The notes under the pieces: model-generated
The model's input: the letters and a program-made list of their open reading frames with translations, nothing else
What the model was told of the DNA's origin: nothing
Databases searched by the model: none
In this document: piece after piece, positions 1 through 7,958 of the stretch
Layout of the letters: every line of letters begins with the position of its first letter
Numbering within the stretch: the stretch's first letter is position 1
Assembly: GCA_050011895.1 (NCBI GenBank)
Contig: JBEKIF010000015.1
Coordinates: forward strand, 23,162-87,161
From: DATBGO01 sp050011895
GTDB lineage: Bacteria; Actinomycetota; Actinomycetes; Streptosporangiales; Streptosporangiaceae
Reading direction: 5' to 3'
DNA: 64,000 nucleotides
Made by a program: the position numbers and the translations under genes

Positions 1-2
1 TT

Positions 3-2642
3 GCCACCCGGGCCCCCGGATACCAGCTCAGGCTGGGCGTCGGCGACCTGGATGCGCGGTCGTTCGAGCTGCTCGTGACGCAGGGCCGGCAGGCGCTCGG
101 CGCCGGGGACCCGCGGCGCGCAGCCGTCGTGCTCGCCGAGGCGCTGACGCTGTGGCGGGGCAGTGCGCTCGCGGATGTGCCGCCTTCGCCCCTGGTAACC
201 GCAGAAGCCGGCCGGCTTGAGGAGTCGCGCCTGGCCGCGCTGGAGCTGCGGGCCGAGGCGGAGCTAGGCTGCGGGCGGCATGATCAGCTGGTACCTGAGC
301 TGCGCAGGCTGATCTCTGACCAGCCGCTCAGGGAAGAACTATGGGGCCTGCTCATCCGGGCGCTCGACGGGGCCGGACGCCACGCTGAGGCGGTGGCTGC
401 GTACGGCCAGGCCCGCGAGGTCATCGCCGACGAGCTCGGCGTGGATCCCGGCACCGAGCTGCAGCGGCTGTACCTGGCCATGCTCTCGGCTGGCCGCGGG
501 CCAGGACCCGGCCGGGCACCGGCGGCGCCGGTCGCCGCGCCCCGGACCGCGCGCCCTGCCGCGCCGGACGCCGCGGCTCCGGGTGGGGCCGCCCGGGAAC
601 CAACGTCGGTGCCTGCGCAGCTGCCCGCTGACCTCGCCGATTTCACCGGGCGGGAAGGGCACGTGCGGCAGCTTCGCAGCCTGCTCACGGAAGCGCAGCT
701 GTCGGACAACCCGGCCGCAGTGGCGGTGGCGGTAGTGGCAGGTGCCGGGGGGCTGGGCAAGACCGCCCTGTCGGTGCACGCCGCGCATGCGATGCGCTCG
801 TTCTTTCCCGATGGCCAGCTCTACGTGAGCCTGCTCGGCGCCAGCCGGCAGCCGCTTCCTCCTGACGAGGTCCTGGCCAGGCTGCTGCGGGACCTCGGGG
901 TGCAGGGCGCCCGCATCCCGGTTGGCCAGGAAGAGCGCGCCGCGCTGTACCGAACCAGGCTGGCCGGCCGACGGACGCTGATCCTGCTCGATGACGCCAG
1001 GGACGCGGCCCAGGTCCGGCCGCAGCTGCCGGGGACCGCCTCGTGCGCCGTGATCGTAACCTCCCGGCACCGGCTTTCCGACCTGGCCGGAAGCAGGCTG
1101 GTAGATCTCGACGTCCTCGACGAGGATGAGGCCCGGCTGCTGTTCATCCGCATGATCGGAACGGACCGCGCCGCCGCCGAGCCGGCTGCGGTTCGCGAGG
1201 TCCTGGCCGCTTGCGCCGGGCTGCCGCTCGCCATCCGGATCGCGGGCGCCCGGCTGACGGCCCGCCGCAGCTGGAGCGTCGGGGCGCTCGCCGAACGGCT
1301 CGCTGACCAGCGCCGCCGGATGGACGAGTTCACCGCGGGGGACCTGGCCATCCGGGCCTGCTTCCAGGTCAGCTTCGACGAGCTGCCCCGCCCGGGCCGT
1401 CCGGATGAGGCGGACCCCGCCCACGTGTTCCGGCTGCTCGGGGTGTGGCAGGGGCCATCCATCGGGCTGCGGGCGGCCGCGGCCATGCTCGGGCAGCCGG
1501 AGGGTCCTGTCGGGGACGCGCTTGAACTGCTTACCGACGCCAATCTGGTGGACTCCCCGGCCCCGGACAGATATAGATTCCATGATCTGCTGCGCGCATA
1601 CGCTGAGGAAAAAGCATTTGCGCAAGAGCCCGCCCCGGCGATCGAGGATGCGGTGCGCAGGGTGCTGACCTGGTATCTGCGCAGCGCCGATGCGGCCGCA
1701 AACGCGGTATCGCCGTACCGGAATCCGGTTCCGCTCGGACCGCCGGAGCCCGGCATCCAGCCGCAGGCCTTCGGCACCGGGGACGAAGCGCTCCGCTGGT
1801 GCGAGGTGGAGCGTGCCAACCTGGTGGCGGCTACCCGGCAGGCAGCGGCGCAAGGGCTGCACGACATCGCCTGGAAGCTTCCGGTGACCGCAATGATCTG
1901 CTTTGAACTGCATGGATATCGTGCAGAATGGATCACAACGCATCATATTGCCCTGGCCAGCGCGCTAAAGCTCGGTGACCGTCTTGGCGAGGCTCGGGTG
2001 CTGAACAACCTCGGCGTTGTCCTCGGCCAGCAGCACGCCGACGACGCGATCGGCTATTTCGAGCGGGCGCTGGCCATTTACCGTGAGACCGGGGACCGCT
2101 GGGGCCAGGCACAGGCCACGAACAACCTGGCTTTCAGCTACCGGTTCCTCGGACGACACAAGGAAGCAGCCGAGGCGCTGCTGGCCGCGCTCGATCTGCA
2201 GCGCGAGGTTGGCCAGCGATACGGCGAAGGGATCGCGCTCTGCAACCTGGGCGAGGCGTACCTTGATCTCCGGCGTTTTGCGGACGCGATCTCCCGGTCG
2301 CACGAGGCGCTGGCCGTGGCCCGCGGAATCGGCTCGGCGCGGCTGGAAGGTTATGCCAGGTACAACCTGGGCCGGGCGGGCCTGGAACTCGGCAGCACTG
2401 CCGAGGCGGTCGGACTGCTCGAGCAGGCACTGGCCATCCATATCGCTGGCGGAGACAAGTACGGCGAGGCGCAGGACCTGCATCAGATCGGCATCGCGTA
2501 CGGCCTGGCCGGACGGCCCGATGATGCGCGCGAGGCGCTGGCCAGGGCCTGGCGCCTCTTCGAGGCCCTTGGCGATGACAAGCAGGCTGAAGAGGTGCGC
2601 TCCCGGCTGCGAGATTCCGGGGCGCAGCCCCCGCAGGCCTGA
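3..2642 (+). CDS. AfsR/SARP-family regulator with BTAD, NB-ARC and TPR domains (5' truncated by window edge)
   Basis: The frame is open from the first bases of the window. The residues ahead of the GTG at 75 (GYQLRLG, then SFELLV) already match the bacterial transcriptional activation domain, so that GTG is not the true start and the N-terminal winged helix lies outside the window. In order the protein shows the BTAD helical repeats (first ~150 residues), a proline/alanine linker, an NB-ARC type STAND ATPase with P-loop GAGGLGKT and the Walker B-like LILLDD, and four or more tetratricopeptide repeats in the last ~250 residues. The family acts as ATP-controlled transcription activators of secondary metabolism and development; the target here is unknown. 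It could regulate the surface polysaccharide genes downstream, but nothing in the sequence proves that. Confidence 0.9.
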   Translation, partial: ATRAPGYQLRLGVGDLDARSFELLVTQGRQALGAGDPRRAAVVLAEALTLWRGSALADVPPSPLVTAEAGRLEESRLAALELRAEAELGCGRHDQLVPELRRLISDQPLREELWGLLIRALDGAGRHAEAVAAYGQAREVIADELGVDPGTELQRLYLAMLSAGRGPGPGRAPAAPVAAPRTARPAAPDAAAPGGAAREPTSVPAQLPADLADFTGREGHVRQLRSLLTEAQLSDNPAAVAVAVVAGAGGLGKTALSVHAAHAMRSFFPDGQLYVSLLGASRQPLPPDEVLARLLRDLGVQGARIPVGQEERAALYRTRLAGRRTLILLDDARDAAQVRPQLPGTASCAVIVTSRHRLSDLAGSRLVDLDVLDEDEARLLFIRMIGTDRAAAEPAAVREVLAACAGLPLAIRIAGARLTARRSWSVGALAERLADQRRRMDEFTAGDLAIRACFQVSFDELPRPGRPDEADPAHVFRLLGVWQGPSIGLRAAAAMLGQPEGPVGDALELLTDANLVDSPAPDRYRFHDLLRAYAEEKAFAQEPAPAIEDAVRRVLTWYLRSADAAANAVSPYRNPVPLGPPEPGIQPQAFGTGDEALRWCEVERANLVAATRQAAAQGLHDIAWKLPVTAMICFELHGYRAEWITTHHIALASALKLGDRLGEARVLNNLGVVLGQQHADDAIGYFERALAIYRETGDRWGQAQATNNLAFSYRFLGRHKEAAEALLAALDLQREVGQRYGEGIALCNLGEAYLDLRRFADAISRSHEALAVARGIGSARLEGYARYNLGRAGLELGSTAEAVGLLEQALAIHIAGGDKYGEAQDLHQIGIAYGLAGRPDDAREALARAWRLFEALGDDKQAEEVRSRLRDSGAQPPQA

Positions 2643-2785
2643 TCCGGCTATCGGCAGGCGGTAAATCGATGCGGTCAAATGGTCGCCATTTCCGGTATTT
2701 CCGTTGCCGCGACCTATTACGATTTCGATCGCCAGTTACCGCGCCGGTCCTGGCTCACCCGGGTCAGGCCAGTTAGGGGACGATC

Positions 2786-2944
2786 ATGGAAGGTCGAGCG
2801 CCCGAGCAGGATGACCCGCCTGCTGAGGAGAAGCCAGCCCCGTGGCACGACGAGCCCGAGTCCGGCCAGGAGGAGAAACCAGCCCCGTCGCATGACGAGC
2901 CCGAGACCGGCCAGGAGGAGAAACCAGCCCCGTGGCATGACTAG
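2786..2944 (+). CDS. Small acidic tandem-repeat protein, 52 aa, function unknown
   Basis: The ATG has a strong Shine-Dalgarno AGGGGA five bases upstream (2775-2780). The 52-residue product is a short leader followed by a 15-residue unit, EEKPAPWHDEPESGQ, repeated two and a half times and ending in PAPWHD. It has no membrane segment and is strongly acidic, with Trp, His and Pro at fixed places. Variation between copies at the DNA level is largely silent or conservative (Trp to Ser, Ser to Thr), which supports translation. It lies alone between the regulator and rplY. I do not recognise a family. A repeat-core peptide precursor or a metal-binding acidic peptide is conceivable, but no modification enzyme is nearby. 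Confidence 0.45.
   Translation: MEGRAPEQDDPPAEEKPAPWHDEPESGQEEKPAPSHDEPETGQEEKPAPWHD
2825..2941 (+). repeat. 45-bp tandem repeat, 2.6 copies, coding
   Basis: Units lie at 2825-2869, 2870-2914 and 2915-2941 (partial). The period is 15 codons, so the reading frame of the small acidic protein is kept. The array ends exactly at the stop codon. Confidence 0.9.
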
Positions 2945-3094
2945 GACGTGACTGGCGCCATGTCCAGCGGCGGCCGCTGAGCGAGCTGAGCCAGGCGGCC
3001 GCCGGGCTGACCGGCAGGCAGGTCGCGGTCCGACCGCTAGTGGATCTGGGCTAGACTGCCGTGGAAATCTCCCTGTCTTATGAGGAGCACCACC

Positions 3095-3769
3095 GTGCCC
3101 GAGGTACGTATCGACGCCGAACCCCGCACCGAGTTCGGCAAGGGGCCCGCCCGCCGGGCACGGCGCGCGGGCAAGGTGCCTGCCGTTCTGTACGGTCACG
3201 GGACCGACACACGGCATGTCACCGTGCCAGGTCATGATGTCCTGCTGGCGCTGCGGACCCCGAATGTGCTGATCCGGCTGGATGGTCTGCCCGGGGGGAG
3301 CCAGCTCGCGCTGCCCAAGGCGGTGCAGCGCAATGCCATCAAGGGCAGCGTCGAGCACGTGGACCTGATCCTGGTCCGGCGGGGCGAGAAGGTGACGGTC
3401 GAGATCCCGGTCCAGGTGACCGGCGAGGTCGTTCCCGACGGGCTGCTCGATCAGCAGGTGGTGCAGGTGGCGGTCGAGGCCGAGGCCACCAATATCCCGC
3501 CGCGCGTCGAGGTGAGCATCGACGGCCTGGCCATCGGCTCGGCGGTGCACGCCGGAGACCTGGAGCTGCCCAGGGGCGTGACCCTCGCCGTCGAGCCCGA
3601 TGCGCTGATACTGCACGTCGTCGCGGCGCCCACGGCTGAGCAGTACGAAGCCGATCTCGGCGCGCCTGAGGGCGAGGCGGCGGAGACGCCGGCGGCACCG
3701 GGTGCCGAGCCGGTTCCGGCACCAGCGCCCGAGGGCGAGCCTGCGGCCGCGCCAGCGGAGCCCTCCTGA
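3095..3769 (+). CDS. rplY: Ribosomal protein bL25 (general stress protein Ctc family)
   Basis: It binds 5S rRNA in the large ribosomal subunit. The N-terminal L25 domain (EPRTEFGKGPARRARR, then GKVPAVLYGHG) is followed by the beta-rich TL5/CTC C-terminal domain to about residue 185 and an Ala/Pro/Glu-rich tail, as in the long actinobacterial form. I chose the GTG at 3095 because GAGGAG (3082-3087) lies seven bases ahead of it; the in-frame ATG at 3080 is worse placed. A TAGACT at 3052-3057 may be the -10 box. A strong hairpin follows the stop, and pth follows that, the usual rplY-pth order in actinobacteria. Confidence 0.95.
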   Translation: MPEVRIDAEPRTEFGKGPARRARRAGKVPAVLYGHGTDTRHVTVPGHDVLLALRTPNVLIRLDGLPGGSQLALPKAVQRNAIKGSVEHVDLILVRRGEKVTVEIPVQVTGEVVPDGLLDQQVVQVAVEAEATNIPPRVEVSIDGLAIGSAVHAGDLELPRGVTLAVEPDALILHVVAAPTAEQYEADLGAPEGEAAETPAAPGAEPVPAPAPEGEPAAAPAEPS

Positions 3770-3783
3770 GCGAGGCTGACCTG

Positions 3784-3808
3784 ACCGGCCCGGCAGTGCC
3801 GGGCCGGT
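3784..3808 (+). terminator. Hairpin terminator after rplY
   Basis: There is a perfect 11-bp stem (ACCGGCCCGGC paired with GCCGGGCCGGT) with a three-base loop, starting 15 bases after the rplY stop. No U tract follows, which is common in high-G+C actinobacteria. Confidence 0.7.
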
Positions 3809-3841
3809 CCCGCCGGACGGCCCGGTGAGCGCTGATCCGAG

Positions 3842-3874
3842 GTGAGCATCCCAGGTGAGCATCCCAGGTGAGCA
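3842..3874 (+). repeat. 13-bp tandem repeat carrying staggered GTG codons at the pth start
   Basis: GTGAGCATCCCAG occurs at 3842-3854 and 3855-3867, followed by a partial third copy from 3868. Because the period is not a multiple of three, each copy puts a GTG in a different frame; only the middle one (3855) is in the pth frame. Confidence 0.85.
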
Positions 3875-4475
3875 CTGCACGGCCGGTCAACGGTGGCTGA
3901 TAGCAGGGCTCGGTAATCCGGGCCAGGAGTATGCGGACAACCGGCATAACGTCGGCTTCATGGTGGCCGACGTGCTCGCGGCGCGGATCGGCGCGCGCTT
4001 CAAACGGCACAGGTCGCGGGCTCAGGTCGCGGAGGGCAGGCTCGCCGGGCTGCCCGTCACGGTCGCCAAGCCGATGTGCTTCATGAATCTCTCCGGCGGT
4101 CCCGTGGCGGGCCTGTGCGGCTTTTACAAGATCCCGCCGGAGCGGGTCGTGATAATCCATGACGAGCTGGACATCCCGTTCGGCGCCATCAGGCTCAAGC
4201 TAGGCGGCGGAGACAACGGCCATAACGGGCTGCGCTCGGTAACCGCCGCGCTCGGAACGCGGTCCTACTACCGGGCGCGGCTGGGAATCGGTCGGCCGCC
4301 AGGCCGGATGGACCCGGCCGACTACGTGCTGCACGACTTCTCCGGAGCGCAGCGCGACCAGCTTCCCGAGCTGCTCGACGGCTGCGCGGACGCTATTGCG
4401 GTCCTGCTCGCCGACGGCCTCGCCGCCGCCCAAAACGAGTTCCACCAGGCCCGGCAGCCGGGCGGCGAATCCTAG
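3855..4475 (+). CDS. pth: Peptidyl-tRNA hydrolase
   Basis: It releases the peptide from prematurely dropped peptidyl-tRNA so that the tRNA can be reused. The fold signature is complete: GLGNPGQEY near residue 18, the catalytic His in NRHNVGF (residue 31), FMNLSGGPV, HDELDIPFG with the catalytic Asp near 103, and GGGDNGHNGL. The 206-residue length is normal. The GTG at 3855 is the only start in frame upstream of the conserved core, but it sits inside a 13-bp repeat and has no good ribosome-binding site, so the true start is less certain than the gene. Confidence 0.95.
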   Translation: MSIPGEHCTAGQRWLIAGLGNPGQEYADNRHNVGFMVADVLAARIGARFKRHRSRAQVAEGRLAGLPVTVAKPMCFMNLSGGPVAGLCGFYKIPPERVVIIHDELDIPFGAIRLKLGGGDNGHNGLRSVTAALGTRSYYRARLGIGRPPGRMDPADYVLHDFSGAQRDQLPELLDGCADAIAVLLADGLAAAQNEFHQARQPGGES

Positions 4476-4647
4476 CCGCAAACTAGCCTTTCTCCTGCGC
4501 AACTGGGAAATAGTAGCTCGTGGGCGATGCGCGAGACCTGTCATGATTGCGGTCAACCTCCCGCTTTGGCCGCGCGTCTTGCTAGTAGCCCGCGAGGGGG
4601 CTTGCGACGTAGCAGCCAGATCCGGCGCGGCGGGAAGGGCGGTACGA

Positions 4648-6111
4648 GTGGCAGGTCCGACCGCTGTCACCGGCCATCGCGCCACAGACCGGAGCGCCGC
4701 ATGGCAGGCCGCACACAGCCCCGCTTCATGGATGAGCCGTTACCTCCGCGCGGCGGTGGCGGCAGACGGCCTCTGCGCACTCGCGGCTGCGCTGCTGGCG
4801 TTCGGCGTACGTTTCGAAAAGGCCCCGCTGCACGGACCTTACCTAATGCTGAGCCTGGCCTTGCCGGTTGTCTGGGTGCTGATGGCGACGCTGTGCGGGG
4901 GATACGATCCGCGGTTCATCGGCGTCGGCTCGGATGAGTTCCGCAAGGTCCTGAACGTCGGCGTGGGCCTGACCGCTGCCGTAGCCATCCTCTCTTATGC
5001 CACGAAGACCGACGTGGCCCGCGGTTACGTGGTAATCGCGCTGCCCTGCGCGACGCTGTTCGACCTGCTCGCCAGGTTCGCGCTGCGCAAGCGGCTGCAC
5101 AGCCGCAGGAAGCTCGGCTATTACATGCGCAGGACGGTCGTGGTAGGCCACGCGCAGGTCGCCGCGGAGCTCACCACCGAACTGCGCCGCGAGAGTTACC
5201 ACGGGCTTCAGGTCGTGGCCGCCTGCGTCACCGGCATGGCCGGCAATGGCGAGATCGCCGGTATACCGGTGATCGGTGACCTCAGCAGCGTCCCGGAAAT
5301 AGTGACCAGATTCGGCGCCGACACCGTGGCTGTGCTCGCGTGTCCTGAGATGAGCGGAGTCCGGCTCCGGGAGCTGGCCTGGGCGCTGGAGAAGAACGGC
5401 ACAGACCTGTGCGTCGCCCCCGCGCTGCTGGACATCGCCGGGCCGCGCACAACGATCAGGCCGGTCGCCGGGCTGCCGCTGCTGCACATGGACCATCCGG
5501 AATTCACCGGCGCTCGGCGGCTCATCAAGACGGCCTTCGACCGGGCATTCGCCGCGTTGGCGCTAGTGCTGCTGAGCCCGCTGCTGCTGGCCCTCGGTGT
5601 GATCATCCGCTGCTCGGATGGCGGCACTGCCTTGTTCCGCCAGGTCAGGGTCGGACTGGATGGCCGGTCGTTCACCTTGTACAAGTTCCGGACGATGGTG
5701 CCCGACGCGGAGGAACTGAAGACCAAGCTGACGGCGCTCAACGAGACCAACGCCATGCTCTTCAAGATCCGCAAAGACCCGCGGGTGACGAGAGTGGGCG
5801 CATGGCTGCGGCGCTGGTCGGTGGACGAGCTGCCGCAGCTGATCAACGTGCTGCGGGGCGACATGTCGCTGGTCGGGCCACGACCCGCCCTGCCGGAGGA
5901 GACAGCGCGGTACGGTGATCACGTCCGCCGCAGGCTGGCGGTCCGCCCTGGCCTTACCGGGCTGTGGCAGGTCAACGGCCGGTCTGACCTATCCATGGAA
6001 GAATCAGTCCGGCTTGATCTGCGTTACGTGGAGAACTGGTCATTCGTGCTTGACTTGCAGATCCTGTGGAAGACCTGGTCAGCGGTCGTCGGCGGCTCGG
6101 GAGCGTATTAA
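4648..6111 (+). CDS. Polyprenyl-phosphate glycosyl-1-phosphate transferase (initiating sugar transferase)
   Basis: It is predicted to load the first sugar-1-phosphate onto undecaprenyl phosphate at the membrane and so begin repeat-unit assembly. Four to five N-terminal membrane segments precede a CoA-binding-like domain (TVVVGHAQVAAEL, GIPVIGDLSSV). A further hydrophobic helix (AFAALALVLLSPLLLALGVI) leads into the catalytic bacterial sugar transferase domain, with FRQVRVGLDGRSF, YKFRTM, WSVDELPQLINVLRGDMSLVGPRP and RPGLTGLWQVNGRSD. The start is uncertain: GTG 4648 has GGAAGG upstream, while an in-frame ATG at 4543 would add 35 residues. It is the first gene of the polysaccharide locus and ends 40 bases before cysQ. 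Confidence 0.93.
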   Translation: MAGPTAVTGHRATDRSAAWQAAHSPASWMSRYLRAAVAADGLCALAAALLAFGVRFEKAPLHGPYLMLSLALPVVWVLMATLCGGYDPRFIGVGSDEFRKVLNVGVGLTAAVAILSYATKTDVARGYVVIALPCATLFDLLARFALRKRLHSRRKLGYYMRRTVVVGHAQVAAELTTELRRESYHGLQVVAACVTGMAGNGEIAGIPVIGDLSSVPEIVTRFGADTVAVLACPEMSGVRLRELAWALEKNGTDLCVAPALLDIAGPRTTIRPVAGLPLLHMDHPEFTGARRLIKTAFDRAFAALALVLLSPLLLALGVIIRCSDGGTALFRQVRVGLDGRSFTLYKFRTMVPDAEELKTKLTALNETNAMLFKIRKDPRVTRVGAWLRRWSVDELPQLINVLRGDMSLVGPRPALPEETARYGDHVRRRLAVRPGLTGLWQVNGRSDLSMEESVRLDLRYVENWSFVLDLQILWKTWSAVVGGSGAY

Positions 6112-6150
6112 CCTCGCTGGCTTAGGCTGAATGATCTCGATCTTTATGGG

Positions 6151-6954
6151 GTAACGGACATTAGCCCTGACGATGCGCTTGCCCGTGATCTTGCCATAGC
6201 GGCCGGGCAGCGGCTGCTGAGCCTCCGTGCCCGGTCCGGCACCGCAGCCGGCTCGGGTGCCGATCCCGCGCGGCTACGCAGCGAAGGCGACCGGCTATCA
6301 CACGAGTTCCTGGTAGCGGAGCTGGCCAGGTTCCGGCCGCGGGACGCGATCCTGTCCGAGGAGGGCGTAGACGGCGCCGCCCGGCTGTCGGCCGGCCGGG
6401 TCTGGATCGTGGACCCGCTGGACGGAACACGCGAGTTTGGTGAGCCGGGCCGGACTGACTGGGCTGTGCACGTCGCGCTCTGGGAGCAGGGGGAGCTGAC
6501 AGCGGGCGCGGTAGCCCTGCCGGCCCAGGCTCGCGTGCTCAGCACGGCAGAGCCGCCGCCCGCTCCGTCCGGGCGCCGTCCAGGCGAGGACGCGCCCCTG
6601 CGGTTGCTGGTAAGCCGGTCCCGGCCGCCCGAGTTCGTGCAGCGGCTAGCTGAGCTGGTCGGCGCTGAGCTGGTTCCGCTGGGTTCGGCCGGCGCCAAGG
6701 CAGCCGCTGTCATCACCGGCGAGGCGGACGCCTACGTGCACAGCGGCGGCCAGTTCGAGTGGGATTCGGCCGCCCCGGTGGCCGTGGCGCTGGCCGTGGG
6801 AATGCATGCATCGAGGATTGACGGCTCAAAGCTCGTCTATAACCAAGCCGTGCCGTCGCTGCCGGATATCCTGGTGAGCCCGGCTGGGCTGGCACCGTTG
6901 CTGCTCCAGGCGATCAGGACTGTATTGTCGGCGGAGGCGCCCGGTCCCCGATAG
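6151..6954 (+). CDS. cysQ: CysQ-like 3'-phosphoadenosine 5'-phosphate phosphatase; start codon missing or frameshifted
   Basis: It belongs to the inositol monophosphatase superfamily and would hydrolyse PAP to AMP, or PAPS to APS, with Mg2+. The metal-binding motifs are seen: ILSEEG with its Glu pair, WIVDPLDGTREF, and near the end WDSAAPVAVALA. The frame is open from 6112, but between there and the first GTG (6409, inside the DPLDGT motif) there is no ATG, GTG or TTG. Starting at 6409 would remove the SEE ligand motif, so the coding region must begin earlier. Just upstream lies ATGGGGTAACG; one extra G in the G run (6148-6151) would give an in-frame ATG. Otherwise an ATT at 6160 or the GTA at 6151 would have to serve. 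The neighbours cysD and cysN support the assignment. Confidence 0.8.
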   Translation, partial: VTDISPDDALARDLAIAAGQRLLSLRARSGTAAGSGADPARLRSEGDRLSHEFLVAELARFRPRDAILSEEGVDGAARLSAGRVWIVDPLDGTREFGEPGRTDWAVHVALWEQGELTAGAVALPAQARVLSTAEPPPAPSGRRPGEDAPLRLLVSRSRPPEFVQRLAELVGAELVPLGSAGAKAAAVITGEADAYVHSGGQFEWDSAAPVAVALAVGMHASRIDGSKLVYNQAVPSLPDILVSPAGLAPLLLQAIRTVLSAEAPGPR

Positions 6955-7040
6955 CGAGATCGTGCTGCCGTGGGCGGGCGAGCCTCCCCAGTAGTGCAGA
7001 TGCCTCCCATTCACACACCAAGTAACCCGGAGCCCGCCCG

Positions 7041-7958
7041 ATGCTGACCCGCTCTGACTACCTGCTCTCCCAGCTCGACGTCCTCGAGGCTGAGTCCATC
7101 TACGTCATGCGCGAGGTGGCCGCCGAATTCGAGCGGCCGGTGCTGCTGTTCTCCGGCGGCAAGGACTCCATCGTGATGCTTGGCCTCGCCGAACGGGCAT
7201 TCTGGCCGGCTCGCATTCCGTTCCCTGTCATGCACATCGACACCGGGCACAATTTTGCCGAGGTGCTGGACTACCGGGACCGCAGGGTGGCCGAGCTGGG
7301 TACCCGGCTGATCGTCGGCTCGGTGCAGGAGTCCATCGATGCAGGCCGGGTGGCCGAGGAAACCGGCCGCTGGGCCACCCGCAACCGGCTGCAGACGACC
7401 ACGCTGCTCGATTCCATCGCCGAGCACCGGTTCGACGCGGTGTTCGGCGGCGCCCGGCGGGATGAGGAAAAGGCCCGCGCCAAGGAGCGCGTGTTCTCGT
7501 TCCGGGATGAGTTCGGTCAGTGGGACCCGAAGAACCAGCGCCCTGAGCTGTGGAACGTCTACAACACCCGGATCCGCCGCGGCGAGCACATCCGGGTCTT
7601 CCCGCTGTCGAACTGGACTGAGCTGGATGTGTGGCAGTACATCGCCCGGGAGAAGCTGGAGATCCCGTCCATCTACTTCGCCCACACCAGGACCGTCTTC
7701 GAGCGCGACGGCATCCTGATTGCCGACAATCCGTTCGTGACCAGGGCCGGCGGTGAGCAATTGTTCGAGGCCACCGTCCGGTACCGCACAGTGGGCGACA
7801 TGACCTGCACCGGCGCTGTCGAGTCCTCGGCCACCACGGTGGCTGAGGTGATCACGGAGATCGCGGCTACCCGGATCACCGAGCGCGGGCAGACCCGGGC
7901 GGATGACCGGGCCAGCGAGGCCGCCATGGAGGACCGCAAGCGCGAGGGATACTTCTGA
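7041..7958 (+). CDS. cysD: Sulfate adenylyltransferase subunit 2
   Basis: This is the PP-loop ATP-binding subunit that adenylates sulfate to adenosine 5'-phosphosulfate (APS) together with CysN. The P-loop SGGKDS is at residues 38-43, followed by the family sequence HIDTGHNF, by DAVFGGARRDEEKARAKER and by NWTELDVWQYI. The 305-residue length is standard. The stop overlaps the start of cysN (TGATG), so the two subunits are translationally coupled. No cysC, cysH or sulfite reductase gene is nearby, unlike in assimilatory sulfur operons. Together with the sulfotransferase further on, this points to sulfation use. Confidence 0.96.
   Translation: MLTRSDYLLSQLDVLEAESIYVMREVAAEFERPVLLFSGGKDSIVMLGLAERAFWPARIPFPVMHIDTGHNFAEVLDYRDRRVAELGTRLIVGSVQESIDAGRVAEETGRWATRNRLQTTTLLDSIAEHRFDAVFGGARRDEEKARAKERVFSFRDEFGQWDPKNQRPELWNVYNTRIRRGEHIRVFPLSNWTELDVWQYIAREKLEIPSIYFAHTRTVFERDGILIADNPFVTRAGGEQLFEATVRYRTVGDMTCTGAVESSATTVAEVITEIAATRITERGQTRADDRASEAAMEDRKREGYF

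Noticed and set aside
75..77. GTG as start of the AfsR-like regulator
   Set aside because: The frame is open and matches the BTAD domain upstream of it to the window edge, so the gene is cut by the edge and does not begin here.
6409..6954. A shorter CysQ starting at GTG 6409
   Set aside because: It would start inside the DPLDGT motif and lose the SEE metal ligands.
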